Source: Cristatella mucedo
Taxonomy: Eukaryota > Bryozoa > Phylactolaemata > Cristatellidae
DNA: 64,000 nucleotides
NCBI GenBank assembly: GCA_009760855.2
Contig: WPIO01000135.1
Span: forward strand, 312,001-376,000
Direction of reading: 5' to 3'
Made by a program: the position numbers and the translations under genes. Positions 23,760 through 35,690 of this stretch are shown here, in pieces. The notes beneath the pieces are model-generated. The model made no database searches. It had not been told where the DNA came from and saw only the letters and a program-made list of their open reading frames with translations. Position 1 is the stretch's first letter. Each line of letters starts with the position of its first letter.

Positions 23760-24955
23760 CTGTGATTGTTAATTTTTTATTGTTATATATTTTTTAACAT
23801 TCTAGTGTTAATATGACTGCTTATTTCGTTCACTTCAAATCAATGCTGGAAAATGGTTTGATACTCCAGGATGTGCCGATTATGAATAAGACATGCCTTT
23901 GCCCTAATCTCATTCTGTGTCTGTCACGTTCGCTATCTATTTCAAAATACTGACATTCAACGCATTTTTTGAGCTAAACTAGACCTTCTATTCACTCAAC
24001 ATACATTCAGTTTCTTCAATAGACAGTCATTTGAATGATTGTAGACAGCCATTTGTTGTGAATACGCGAAGATACTTTACAGTGGTTCTGCTTGCTTCGT
24101 TTGATTTGTGCTCATCATTTTAAATAAAAGTGCTCTGGCATGCATTTTCTGTTTTTCTATCGCCAAGTTAGACCCTGCCCTCTGTCAACAGTGTTTCTTT
24201 GAATCTTGCAAAGGGCCTAACCCTGACCTTGCCTTGGTAGCTGAAGCTTTTAGTAAGGGTTCAGTTTCTCTGAGAAACGCTAAATTAAAAGCTACTCTAG
24301 CCAGGTATCTAGTCTTGTGCTCTCAGCTACTCGTATAAATCTGATATAAGATAAACTCTTTGACATAATTTCAGTGCGAGCCTAATTTTTGCTTGCTTAA
24401 GGATCCAAACGAAACTTTGCTACTGCGGAAAAATAATAACTAATTTAGCTGTTGGTATCAAAATGGCTGTGTATCCGTTAGCCCTATATAACTTCGGCCA
24501 ATTGTACAGCTGCAGACTTTTATCAATGGTGGGAAAGCACTGCAGGGCATTGCTTTCAGTTGAAAGAAGGAAGCTGAACGGTTCTATTAATTACTTACGT
24601 GACAGATGCTGTGCAGAGAGATAACTATCTTCGATTAAGTGTCCGGTGTTTAAGCGGCTCTTTAGGTGATTTTAGTTGTTTTCCAAATCAGATATTTTTA
24701 TATACCTTGCTATCTAAAGGCCTCTGTTTAGTTACCTGGTAGCGCATGACGACAATGTGGCTGAGCCGCTCATAGCTGCTGTTACTCGATTGAAGACTTA
24801 ACGCTAAGCTTGACATTAACGTCATTTGTATCGGGCCCCAAGAGAACCAGATCTCTAAACAGACACTTCTCTTACTGCAAGAGGAGCAATAACCAAAGAA
24901 TTGTGGCAGGTATCCTTAGCTAAGCATGTAAAAGCGTATTAATATTATGTTTGTA
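23760..24955. other. No recognised feature
   Basis: AT-rich sequence. Positions 24820-24880 (cccaagagaaccagatctctaaacagacacttct) may be a very old LINE B or SINE B hairpin tail, but the match is too weak to call. Confidence 0.4.
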
Positions 24956-24959
24956 TCGG

Positions 24960-25130
24960 TGATGCCGTGGTGACACACTAGGTAAGGCGGTTGCTTTCTA
25001 CAACCTCGGTCCCGATGTCGTGGGTTTGAATCCTGCTGTGAATGATCCTTCATTGCCATTGCAATCGATGATGATTACCGTAAAGGGTCTTCTACCGGCC
25101 TTACAAAAGATGCTGTTAAATCAGCTAGTA
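24960..25130 (+). mobile_element. SINE A, near full length
   Basis: Head gatgccgtggtgacacactaggtaaggcggttgc, B box gggtttgaatcctgc, body gatgattaccgtaaagggtcttctacc and tail gatgctgttaaatcagctagta. It lies immediately upstream of a LINE A fragment in the same orientation. Confidence 0.85.
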
Positions 25131-25149
25131 AAGAACAGTATGCTGCAGC

Positions 25150-25420
25150 AAGGAAGAAGACACTCATGGCCGTTGGCCAGCACAGTCCCTGGCTAGTAAC
25201 ATGCACAGTATCATGCATAAGTAAACATGTAGAGCACACTGGAATAACTGTTACTCACTACCTCAACTGCTTTCCTGACTCTACAATGCTTCCAACTTTC
25301 TTTTTGTTGCGTGAGATGAAGTCTGTTAGCTACCGAAATTCGCTTAGGCTGTGATTGAGCAATATGCAAAACTCTCCGGCGTAACACCCTGATAGTTTTG
25401 TGGAATTACGGATGGAGATA
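25150..25420 (+). mobile_element. LINE A 3' end fragment
   Basis: The plus-strand order is ctacctcaactgctttcctgactctacaatgcttcc, then gttgcgtgagatgaagtctgttagctaccg, then cttaggctgtgattgagcaatatgcaaaactctccgg and a tail at ttacggatggagatacatac. Compare the better copy at 32618. Confidence 0.75.
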
Positions 25421-25559
25421 CATACATACAACAATAAATTGAAGTTCACCGAGGCGCCATCATATCTGAATTGAGCAGATGAATCTCGAGACCTATTGTT
25501 TATAATACCTGTTGTTAATATTTTTATGGCAAGCAACAAGCAAGTTCTAGACGTTGGGC

Positions 25560-25875
25560 GGAAACGAGCTGAAGCCCGATTATCACAAGGTTTCCATTTA
25601 GTGTGAGGGACGGCGAGAGGACTGGGACCAGAGGAGCGTGCTAGTGGTTCGAGAACAAACTGTCGGAGTAAGAAGTCGTGCAGGTATACTGATGCATGCG
25701 AGTAGTGCGTGCAACCCGCAGGCCAGAGAGATCATCTTAAGACCTTAGACAGTAGATCTTAAATCGATACGAAGTGTGATAAAGAACCACTTGAAGCTGA
25801 CACAGATATGGTGATCGACGGCAGCTACGTCGTTGACGACAGATCAAACCAGACAAGCTGCTGAGTTTTTTGATA
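25560..25875 (-). mobile_element. LINE B C-terminal fragment, very degenerate
   Basis: The minus-strand frame at 25737-25943 reads LSGLICRQRRSCRRSPYLC and then a string aligning with DLHWLPVKQRIDFKVLSLTF of better copies (LYHTSYRFKIYCLRS). No 3' tail is attached. Confidence 0.5.
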
Positions 25876-25879
25876 AACT

Positions 25880-26955
25880 TGTCGTGCGCGAAGTTTCCGT
25901 CGAGTTTCGGCACCGCTGCGCTGAGTCGACCATCCTCCGTCATTCACTTTTCTCGTAGCTATCTGGGACAGGCATTCGTATACTCGGCTCGCTTCCGTTC
26001 CAGATTCATTGCTACGAATGAGTCACCCACAATGGCCGACGGAATTGCAGGTTTTATTTGGAAATGGGATAGCTAGAAATTATTGCATGCAGCTCGTGGA
26101 TCTTCGAAGGACTTTGGTCGATCGCGGAGCGATCGTTCAGGATTAGGCTGCATCCCTGCCAAGCCTAATACCTGGAGCCGTTATGACAAAATTGCAATTA
26201 CAATAACATTCATTTTGAGGTTACATGAGGGTTCGGCTCCAGCAAATGTTTGGAAATTTAAAGCAAATGCGTGAAGCGCCACTTACAATTGTAGTCTCAA
26301 TGATTCAATCAGTAGAGGACACTGGTTACCCGGACGTGTGCGAGCACGCTACTTGCTTGAGGAAACATGTTTTGGCATTCAGCTATACGGCAGCCCTTTG
26401 TTTATTCTATATTCTCTGAGTGCCTTTGCAATTTAATTTTGCCGCCGACTCACCTCAGGCTTAACTCTAATTTGCAATCTAGTTCACACTGTGGTTGCTA
26501 TCATTCCAATCGCATTGTGGCGGCTCGTAGAATGAATTCCTTCTTCCAAGAGCACGGTGTCCTTAACGGTTGCTAGTCGTTGTATGTGCCTCACAAATAC
26601 AGCTGGAGCCTCAAAGTATGTACAGCTAATGAATCCAATTGAAAAACCAATGCTGGCAGGTGCACCGGCAAAAATTGAGTGTCTTTTGCTTGATATTTTA
26701 AAAAGTCCGTATTCCTTAAGTAGAGGCGAATCCAATCCACAGCCACAGAGAGATACGTGTCTACAACGCGGACCATAGCTTACAACAGCTGAACACACTG
26801 GCCGACTTTTGCATCCCAGTAAACAATCAAGGTACTGCTAATGGGAATAGGTAGACCAATTTATTTGCTTTTACGACCGGCCGATTCGATAAGCATAACC
26901 TTGGCGAATTAGCACGAAGTTGGAAGAAGATGCAAGTGCGTGATCGTTTCACTAA
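25880..26955. other. No recognised feature
   Basis: Several overlapping ORFs of 60-100 codons on both strands, none with recognisable domains or splice context. Confidence 0.4.
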
Positions 26956-26961
26956 TATAAT

Positions 26962-27270
26962 TTGATGTATCTCCGTCTATAATTCCACGTAGACTATGTG
27001 GGTCTTTTTCAGGAGCATTTTCTATAGCGCACTCGAAGCCTAAGCGGCCTTCTGTGTGCATGTGGTAGGCAACAGACCTCCTCTAATGCAACAAAGAGAA
27101 AGTGAGAAATATAGCTGAGTAAGGTGGGCAGTCGAGATAGCGAGTAGCATGGAAACAGCAGCTCGCGATGAGTGGAAATAATGTGCTACAGTCGGCAGTG
27201 TAAGTTTTACAAGCCTCGGACATGCAGAGTAAAAGTATCTGTACTCCTGAAGTTCCAAACGCAGTGGAAT
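26962..27270 (-). mobile_element. LINE A 3' end fragment
   Basis: The complement of the LINE A tail (gatgtatctccgtctataattccacg, actcgaagcctaagcggcc, gtaggcaacagacctcctctaatgcaacaaagag). It then continues to gctacagtcggcagtgtaag, the complement of the ORF end near the WNSLP motif. Confidence 0.7.
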
Positions 27271-27289
27271 CAGGGCAGAATAGTAATAA

Positions 27290-27545
27290 CATTAACAATA
27301 ACAGTAATAAGAATGCTAATAAATTGTTATAGCTGAAAGAGCACTTGGCTTTTTTGTAGACACTTTACATTCGCTGTAAAGGAACCATGCTAATTTGATC
27401 GGCGATAGTTTTTAGAACGTCAGCCCACAAGCATAGACAAAAAAATTGACTGGGACTCAACAAATGTTGAGAGGTGGAATATGGCAAATGCAGCGCTCAC
27501 TACCAACAAACCTAACTGTCGAGTTTTGATCTAACCGTAAGCGCT
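27290..27545 (-). mobile_element. LINE B 3' fragment, degenerate
   Basis: A (AAT)-rich end at about 27290-27330 is followed by gagcacttggcttttttgtagacactttacattcgctgtaaag, the complement of the LINE B tail. At 27480-27540 'ggcaaatgcagcgctcactaccaacaaacctaactgtcgagttttg' aligns with the QNSAARLVCRERHS coding segment. Confidence 0.6.
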
Positions 27546-28106
27546 TTATTGCACATACTTGTTGCACCCACACCACCAGCACTGTGATCGTAGAAAACTA
27601 TGGCACTTTTCAAAAGCAGTGCAAGTAGTACCTCATCAGTTAGCATGATAGAAGTATAAAAGCACGGTTCAAAAGTCGCAGGCTCGCATCTTTAGTCAAG
27701 ACTAAAATACCAGCAGTGTGCATGTTAGGAGCAGCCGGTTTTATACCCTTATGCTCTAGTCAGAAGCTCAAGCCGAAAATGCCGTATTTCAGTCATCCGG
27801 ATTTCAGCATAGGGAGCTTCTACCTGAGAGTTCTGGACCTGAGCTTCATTGGAAATCTTATCGAGATCATCCCTACAAAAGAAATGGCTGCGTCGTAAAT
27901 GGTGAACGAAAAAACTTCACTAAACCAATGTCAAAGCTGTCGCACGAATGCCCTTTGTGCAGCACTCGCCACGTCATGCGTGTCGTTGCTTCGCTACACT
28001 ACATTCAGAGCATTAAGTAACCCTCCGACTCATCGCCCAGCCGTAGTCACGTGAGGCGCAGCCTCCCCCAGCATCGCACATTGCCAGTAGTGCAGTAGGA
28101 AACAAT

Positions 28107-28275
28107 ACTAGCTAATTTAAAAGCCTCTTTTGTATAGTGACAGAAGAGCCTTTGCTGCTATCCCTCACGGCTCGCAGCAGCGATAAGGGATCACCCACCG
28201 CAGGATTCAAACCCAGGACCTCGGGACCAATGTCGTGAAAAGCAACCGCCTTACCTAGTATGCCATCATGGTTGA
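28107..28275 (-). mobile_element. SINE A, near full length
   Basis: Tail complement actagctaatttaaaagcctcttttgtatag, body gacagaagagcctttgctgctatccctcacgg, B box complement gattcaaacccaggacc, and head complement ccttacctagtatgccatcatgg. Confidence 0.85.
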
Positions 28276-28895
28276 CGAGATATTTCAGACAGTGCTATGC
28301 ATTCTTGAATCGAAAAGCTCCAGTGCTATTTAAAATATTTGGTCCGGTTTCCCGGGAGATGCAAGGCTAAAAGAAATAGTGAAGCAACCCGGATTTAAAC
28401 ATCAATCCGTACGCGCGGATCCACTGCTAGGTCACCAGCTAGTTGAATATTGTGGTTCCATAGCGCCCACTCCGTTCGCTATTTGACCATGTTTTTCCCT
28501 TTTTACTTGTTCATGCATTAGTAAGAGAACCAAGTAGGGCACGCGTGAATCGACCGAAATCCAAAACTCGTAAGTCTTGAGAAAATATTCTATCTATAGT
28601 CTCGAGGGGTAGTTTTTCTTACTAAACCTATTACCTGTTAATGCACCAGACGAATAATGTATGCATATACGAAGAAATGTTGCTGCAAATTCTTCACTTG
28701 TGCGAATTTACGTCTTTCGCGCGAAACCCGATGCTCGAGACGGATGTAAGAACTCGTAGCTGGCATTACGGGATGTTGATAAACCTGGCCTCTCAGAGAG
28801 CTGATTATGAGTCTTAAATGCATCAAAAATGCACACGCACCAAAAAAGTATGGCCCTAACCTAAAAGTTAGTGACAAGTGAGCTACCACGCTTAA

Positions 28896-29645
28896 TAACA
28901 ATAATAATAATAACTCACTTGATAAAGCGCCCTCAGAGAACTTAATCTCTCTCCAGGCGCTTTACATTTGCTGTAAAGTTAAATGCAATTGAGTGGTAAG
29001 TAAAATCATGCTTGAAAAACAAACGAGATGAATATTATGGTTAGGGGTGACATGCACAGGGTCAGCATGCAAATGTGATTAGTGGCAGCATGCACAGTGT
29101 CAGCACGCATAAGCACATCAAGGACTAATCACAGGGACCCACTAAATTCTGTCCTAAATAGGTGTTTTTAGGTTCCTTTTAAATGTGGTCAGGTCAGGGG
29201 ATGTTCTGCCGCAGGTCGGGAGGGAGTTCCAGGCTTTGGGAGCATACGAACTAAATGCACGGTCTCCAAAGGATTTAAGGTTTGTACGAGGTATTTGTAG
29301 ACTGTTGGATTCCGAAAAGCGGGTGGTACGATGCTTGGCCTGATTGGGTAGTATATCTGACAGATAGGCTGGAGCCATAGAATGAAGGGACCTAAAAGTG
29401 AGCGACAAAACGTTGAAGTCAATCCGTTGCTTGACTGGTAGCCAGTGCAGGTCGGCGAGAAGTGGAGTAATGTGGAAACTGTGACGCTCACGGCAGACAA
29501 GTCTAGCTGCCGAGTTTTGCACCAGCTGCAATCGCCTGATCGCACATGCTGGTAGGCCAATAAGCTGTGAGTTGCAGAAGTCGAGACGGGATGTCACGAA
29601 TGTATGGACCAACTTAGATGTGGTATCTTTATCTAAACAAGCCCG
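28896..29645 (-). mobile_element. LINE B, C-terminal ORF and 3' UTR
   Basis: The best-preserved C-terminal segment in the window. The minus-strand frame 29154-29612 (152 codons) starts HTFVTSRLDFCNSQLIGLP and includes QLVQNSAARLVCRERHS, ITPLLADLHWLPVKQRIDF and SYAPKAWNSLPTC, ending in TFKRNLKTPI. The 3' UTR carries repeated gcatgcacaggg/gcatgcaaatgtg motifs. It ends in the hairpin core gcgccctcagagaacttaatctctctccaggcgc with (AAT)n at 28900-28915. The RT domain is missing, so the copy is 5' truncated. Confidence 0.9.
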
Positions 29646-29734
29646 AGCTAAGACAAGCTTACAAAAGCATACACAAAATCATGCTTTGAAAAGCATTCAC
29701 AAGCATGCACAAGAATCATGCACACTGAGCGCCT

Positions 29735-29890
29735 GCTGGTTAGTAGGATGAGTAGCATGGTTAGTAGGATTAGTAGCATGGTTAGTAGGATTAGTAGCAC
29801 GGTTAGTAGGATTAGTAACACGGTTAGTGGAATTAGTAGCATGGTTGGTATGATTAATAGGATTAGTAGATTTAGTAGCATGGTTAATGA
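29735..29890. repeat. 21-base minisatellite
   Basis: A unit close to agtagcatggttagtaggatt is repeated about five and a half times with point changes (agtagcacgg, agtaacacgg, ttggtatgatt) and then degenerates to aataggattagtagattt. Both strands stay open across it because 21 is a multiple of three, which produces Thr/Asn-rich (minus) and Ser/Met-rich (plus) pseudo-ORFs. Confidence 0.92.
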
Positions 29891-30049
29891 CATGTACCGA
29901 TAATACACAGAAAAGCACGAACAACGTACACTGGGAAAAAAGAAAAGCTCACTGCGTGCGGGGTTTCTGCAGGGAGATGCTGAGCGGACCAGGAACAACT
30001 TCAGCTGAGAGTCAAATCGCACGCAAACAATGAATGCAGCTAGCAACAG

Positions 30050-32450
30050 AAGCTAGGCTCTTTTCTTATCTCCAGCCGTTCACCTTCACTTGCGGTCCCA
30101 TTGTACAGGGGACTCGGCAGAAGTGCCATGAGGTGATCGATTAGTAATCTGGCGAATAATGGCTCACATGTGTGGGAAGTTCAATAAAGGCTGTCTCTAG
30201 CACAACTCCCATCCCAGCACGAGTTACCTGACGAAAGCATTTCATGTGAGAGAATCAGTTTCTAGATTCACTGATAGCTAAGCTGACCTTTCGCACGGAC
30301 TTTTCACCGTGCACCTTGTCGCAATCTCGTCGGGCATCTTGGAATTCGGTACGAGCATCCGGTGGCGTTCTATCGGCGTTTCACACTCGGCCGAAGCTAG
30401 CGATCACTCTAACCACAGGCAGGCGAGTATCTGCTTCCTGGAAGCCCGACCGCAGAGGGTCGTCGACCCGCCTACTCGCCGGCCTCCTACAAACCGGAAC
30501 ATACCTGAGAAGCCGACCATTGGGGAAACGTTCGACCGTAAAGGCCAGACCTAGTTGTGTATGCACTTTAGCGGCTGCGTGATTCACCGATGACCACATG
30601 CAAGTCCAGGCAGCCTGAGCCACGGGACTCGACGCTGCCAGACGCCCACGCCGCTAACCGGATTCGCTAATGACCGCATGCAGGCGGTTCAAAGCTGAGT
30701 GCCAGACGCTCGCGCCTCTACTGCTCGTTGGCTCATGGCTATAGGTAGGCAGGCTGAGGCGGAGTCAATTCGTGCGAGTCGATCTAAGCTCGATCGTGCC
30801 AGACGCTCGCCTCTACCAGGCTCGATAGAGCTGCTGGTGCTTGATGGATGTAGGTCCAGCCAGGACCGGGAGTGCCACGATTTCGAGAGGTTCGCGGCAT
30901 GCACGCGTGCATGCCAGCAGGAGAGGAAAACGGCCGCAACGAAGGGCGCCCACACCTTAAGATAGATAGCAAGTCCTCGTTCGTCGTGCAGAGAAGTCTA
31001 GTAGACAGCGACGGAGGGTCACAGCAGCAGTGACGTGCGTAATGAAAAGGGCTCAAAGCCCAGAGTACAACTCAGCTCCACTAAAAAAGAAAAACCGAAT
31101 GCCCGGTACATGGCTTCAGCTTTTGTGCTGCTTGGCAATGGATTGCTACATAACCGGCTCCTGTCGCTACAATTTAGGAAGTGAATAATGAATAGCAGTC
31201 ATAATCTGGCCTCCGTTTCAGTGCAGCCTCCTTAAAATTAAGGCCGTCATAGCCCAGAATAATACAAATCTAACACGATCAGCTGGGTTAAGTGCCGAAT
31301 TTCAGCTCCACCCCAGCACGATGCTCTAAAATTAATTACCCTGGAGGATTTTTCGACGCTCCCTTTGAAGCTTGTCATTTTAGCTGTGCTGCCTTCACCT
31401 TCATCGCCGACAGCTGCAGCAGCGACGAGCTGAGTCTCCATGCGTCTCCATGAGCCAAGGGAACCAACTCAGACATCCAAGTGGCCAGCACTTCATTTGG
31501 CTGGTGCTGGTGAGCTCTTTTGACTAGTAGCTCTTCTTTGGTAGATAGCTGGACCAATCTCAAACCAGAGTAAGATTTGTACTTGGAGCACTCACTCATA
31601 AGGAGCAGACCTCCCTGCATCGGTGCATGAGCAACTGCGAGTTCGACTTGTTACGCCCACAAGCGTTGCCTCAATAATCTCAACTTCTCTGCCCTTTAAA
31701 TAAGTTAGTCTGTGGGTATGGAAGACAATGTTCGGCGTCCAATATCTCTTGGGAGGACGCACCCGTTGGCAGACTCTCAATAATCGGTGAACAATTAAGT
31801 GGCTCGAAATCGTAGCGAGAGGCCGAATCAATGTGGGCCCCCACATCGCCACGCCGGCACGGCAGCCGTAGCAAGGTTTTAGCAGCATGAACCTGGTCGA
31901 CGTGCATTTTTACGAAGATTGCGGCATTGCTCTCCTGAAGCTGCAAAGTCAATCAAGTCATCGCAGTCAAAGTCACGAGCACACTAAGACACTCAGAATA
32001 GAAAGCTTCACAACTAGAAAAATCGTGATGTGGAGTAGCCATGGAAACGTAAGACTCGCGAGGTAGACAGGTGTTCTCTCTGTCTCCGCAAAGCAGTGGC
32101 GTGACATGTAAATTTTCCACTACACTGAAAATCGCCAAAACGAGGCTTCTCGCGAGCGTGAAGCTGTGACATGCCCCGCATAGCCACACTACTGCAGTGC
32201 ACATCGTCAGAAAAACGAGAATCCTCGTCGAACAAGTAACACAAGTTGAAAAAGTTCACATCACTCACAGTGCAGAAACCACACGTAGTGTAGGCTCGAA
32301 GCGGAGGAAAGCGGCTGCTTCAGCGTCAGGACAGCAGTTAATAACCTCAACGTATTGCACAATAGCAGTCTCAAAGCAAGTGACGCTGTGGACTAAACAC
32401 CCCACTTCGTTCCTTACTCCGTCAGTCAAGGCTAAATTACCAGACACCTA
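30050..32450. other. Unassigned; cluster of minus-strand open frames at 31.2-32.5 kb
   Basis: No repeat core is recognised. On the minus strand, open frames lie one after another: 32265-32447, 32014-32268, 31680-31952, 31375-31620 and 31247-31441. One begins after a good acceptor (gactttgcag at about 31937) with LQESNAAIFVKMHVDQVHA. They read in different frames without well-matched donors. They might be a decayed multi-exon gene or chance. No domain is recognised. Confidence 0.25.
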
Positions 32451-32457
32451 CAAGTTA

Positions 32458-32552
32458 TAAGCTAGCTATCAGCAAGTTATCAGCTATCAGTTATCAGCTA
32501 TCAGCTATCTGCTATCAGTTATCAGCTATCAGTATCAGCTATCATCTATATA
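32458..32552. repeat. Short tandem repeat of agctatcagttatc type
   Basis: About 95 bases built from agctatcag/ttatcag units in irregular order. It lies between the unassigned region and a LINE A fragment. Confidence 0.9.
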
Positions 32553-32617
32553 TTTTTTCGCTCTCGCATGCAGTCATAAAATCTGGCTTCTCAAATCCTG
32601 CACAGGTTTCCCAATTT

Positions 32618-33016
32618 TAACAGCAGGATTGTATCTATGACATTAGCTGTCCCATTCCTCCGCTTAAAGACAGTTGGCGACAGAAGCTTTAGCTCTGCAG
32701 GTCCTAGACTGTGGAACTCGCTTCCACAATTCTTACGCAACGACAACTACTCTCCTACTGCCGACTATGGCACATCTTTTTCAGCGGTCCTGAGCTGCTA
32801 CTCCTATGCTACTCACAACCTCAACTGCTCTCCTAACTCTGCTATGCTTCCCACTTTCTCTTTGTTGCGTGAGACGAAGTCTGCTGGCTACCGAATGCGT
32901 ACCGAAAGCCGCTTAGGCTGTGAGTGCGCTATACAAAACTCTCCTGCGTAACACCCACTTGGTCTTTATGACTTTGTGGAGTTACAGACGGAGATACATT
33001 ACAGTAAATTACATTG
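32618..33016 (+). mobile_element. LINE A, C-terminal ORF end and 3' tail
   Basis: The plus-strand frame 32637-32951 reads VPFLRLKTVGDRSFSSAGP and RLWNSLPQFLRND, the classic 'R.GDRSFS.AGP.LWN.LP' C-terminus of L2/CR1-type elements. It continues to a stop at about 32951. The UTR contains cttaggctgtgagtgcgctatacaaaactctcctgcg and ends tacagacggagatacattacagtaaattacatt. This is the reference copy used here for the LINE A tail. Confidence 0.9.
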
Positions 33017-33019
33017 AGC

Positions 33020-33730
33020 TGCGGTCACATGGGTCATGTTAAGGTCCTTCACATATTCTATACAAGCAGCTTTAAATTCAATGCCGCTACCGTCACTAGT
33101 GCTTCCAGCGCTTCACGCGTCTCCGAGTCGTTCTTAAGAGGGAGAAGGATAGCCTTAACATTTACGGACTCTTTTAAGGCTAATGCTCTCAAACAACTAC
33201 ACAAGCTGCACGTCAATCCGTACCGCCTCATTGAATCCAAGGCCTGAACTTGTATTTTTACACGGTTACCTCAAGCTCGGAAAGATGCTTCTCTTCGGTT
33301 CGCTCAAGTTTGCTTAAGCGCACCAGCGAGGTTCGCACAAGTTATCCGGTGGATTTTCCCGATTCCAAGCATTTCGCGAGAAGGCGGCCAGTGCATCATT
33401 AAAGCGACCAATGTCTCCGTCGGGGCGTAACTCCGTCCGTCACGCGAACAAAGAAATACGCCAGCCAGGTTCAACTGTAACGTATACAGGCGTCGCGAGC
33501 AACGCGACTAGGGCAAAGCAAAGCTGAGGGTCCTCGGCTTCGAGTCCCGCAAGTCTGATATCAACTGCGACGGATGAGGCGCAGTGGCTCGGCGTCAGGA
33601 CAGAGCTGCAGGCGAACGCAGAGATTTTAATCGTGCTATTCCTCTCTCGTACGTGACTAACACCGGCGGTGCTCCGAGCCTTAGGCGCAGCTAGCGACTT
33701 GTACGTGCAGCACCGATGCACACTGGTATG
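33020..33730. other. Unassigned; two modest minus-strand ORFs
   Basis: Minus-strand frames at 33058-33240 (ending VAALNLKLLV) and 33440-33721 (contains CFALVALLATPVYVTVEPG) are somewhat protein-like. They have no splice or domain support. The region is GC-richer than its neighbours. Confidence 0.25.
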
Positions 33731-33734
33731 CCGG

Positions 33735-33915
33735 CAGTACTAATAATAATAGTACTACTACTACTAATAATAATAATAATACATTTGATAATGCACCCTC
33801 AGCGAACTCAATCTCTTTCTATGCACTTTACATTTGCTGCGAGGGAAGCACGATCGAATTTAGTGGAACACGGACGCAATGCAGAGCGCCCATACCTTGA
33901 TATAGCAAGTCCATA
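33735..33915 (-). mobile_element. LINE B 3' tail fragment
   Basis: Begins with (AAT/ACT)n at 33738-33780, then the complement core gcaccctcagcgaactcaatctctttctatgcac and atttgctgcgagggaagcacgatcgaat. A second (ATT)n patch lies at 33928-33955. Confidence 0.75.
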
Positions 33916-33959
33916 TCCATAGCGCAGATAATTATTATTTATTATAACTATTATTGCAT

Positions 33960-34690
33960 ATGTAGCAGAGATGGATGGTTACAGGCTTTCAACGGCAGCC
34001 AAGTGTATTAGCAAAGCTCAAAGCCTAAAGTGCAAACTAGCTCGACTACTGAAGTACAATGGACCGTACGGCTTCGGCTTTTATACTAAGATAATTGCGA
34101 AACCAGTTCCTGCAGCTTTAATTCAGGACAATAAACTAATAGTTATCCGTCGCAATTTGACTGGTTCAACACGCCGCATGTTAACTACAGTCTGTAAAAG
34201 AATTGTAGCGATATTAGGTAGTACAGTTTAGATGGCAAACTGCAGCAGCCACGGTCACCATAACACTGCTAATTGGGACGGTGGGGGTTACTATCCCATC
34301 ACCAGATGGCTTAAATGTGTAAAGAATATCTGAAGCAGAATTAGTTAACAAACAATTTAGGTCAGGACTAACACCGCTTGACCACCCCCTGCTGTTGCAG
34401 GCAGCGCCGTCTGGCGGCGGCAGCTCCACTGCGGCATCTAACTTGCCCGCGCTGGACATTTGCTATTGCAAGACAGGAATACTATAAAAATTTGCACAGA
34501 GGCTTCAGAAAACTTAATCACATTCTAAGCACTTTAATTATACTTTTAGAGAAGCACTTAAACATGATTATTAATTATTTGAATGGCATCGGCACGCACG
34601 TGCACGAGAAGGAGAATCCACGCGTACTCGGCGAATGCTGTTTTATTTATTAATAGATGCGTGTTAGCTTCATTTTAAATGTCGTTGAAT
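33960..34690. other. No recognised feature
   Basis: Mixed composition with short ORFs only. Confidence 0.4.
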
Positions 34691-34699
34691 CGGAAGATA

Positions 34700-35690
34700 T
34701 CGGAAAGTCCGTCATAAGTAAAATCCAAGAATTTTGGTGCATATGAGTTCAAGTCATGGTCTCCAAAGAATTTGAGGTTAGTCTGAGGTATAGCTAAACG
34801 ATTGGAGTCAGAAAAGCGGGTTGTACGACGCCTGACCTAATAGAGGAGTAGATCTAGTAGGTGGGCTGCAGCGAAAGAACAAATAGACATAGAAGATATA
34901 AATTAAACCACGAAATTGATACGCTGCGCCGCCATCGCTGGATGGCGAGACGCGTTGTACTGTGGCAATAGCGCCGTTGACAATAGATAAATAAGCCCAG
35001 TAGGTGAGCTTTGGACTAGCAGCGAGTGCCTTGTTGGAAGTGCAGAAAAAACTCGAGAACACAGAAGCCAACGGGGTCAATATATAAAATCCATGGACCA
35101 ACTTGAGTGCGTTGTCCTTTTCTAAGCAGGAGAAAATCGTTGCAAATGCTACGTAGCTCAAAGTAGGCAGACTTGACTGTGGTTCTGATGTGGTCATCTG
35201 GTGAAAGGTCACTTTAGAACATGATATCTAGATTATGGGCCAGTTCTACAAGAAATATTCTGGCAGAGCCCATTTGGTGAGCCGTAATGGCTCACTAGGT
35301 AAGGCGGTTGATTTTTATGACCTCGACCCGAGGTCGTGGGTTCGAATCCTGCGGTGGGTGATCGATCCTTCATCGCCACTGCAAGCGGTGGTGATAGCCG
35401 TAAAGGCTCTTCTGTCGCTCTACAAAAAGAGGCTGTTAAATCAGCTAGTATTTTTTGAGGGTTAGTTTTTTCAAATTGCCGAGCAAGTTTTGTTTAGCCC
35501 GTAGCTAGGAAGTTGGTTTTGTCGTAATTAAGTTTTAGAAAGTTTGACTGCCATCCAAGTGAAATTAAGGGCTACACATTTGTAGCAAGGAAGTTGAGAG
35601 CGTTTGACTTGCTGGAAGGCAGAGCAAGATCCAAGCACGTATACAACTGAGCGGCATTTGCATAAAGGTGAAAGTCTAGATTATGAAAAC
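34700..35690 (-). mobile_element. LINE B fragment split by a SINE A insertion
   Basis: On the minus strand, 34740-34860 matches the LINE B coding end (ggtctccaaagaatttgaggtt, cagaaaagcgggttgtacgacgcctgacc). At 35080-35270 it reads across the segment complementary to 'DDHIS' and 'QNLG', and 35455-35690 continues with gaagttgagagcgtttgacttgctgg. The SINE A copy at 35278-35452 interrupts it. No coding capacity remains. Confidence 0.65.
35278..35452 (+). mobile_element. SINE A, near full length, nested in LINE B
   Basis: Head gagccgtaatggctcactaggtaaggcggttg, B box gggttcgaatcctgcgg, body ggtgatagccgtaaaggctcttctgtcgctctac and tail gaggctgttaaatcagctagta followed by TTTTTT. This is the cleanest copy and a good consensus seed. 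It lies inside, and is therefore younger than, the LINE B fragment. Confidence 0.9.

Noticed and set aside
29735-29890. CRISPR-like array
   Set aside because: Units are contiguous with no spacers, and the genome is clearly animal.
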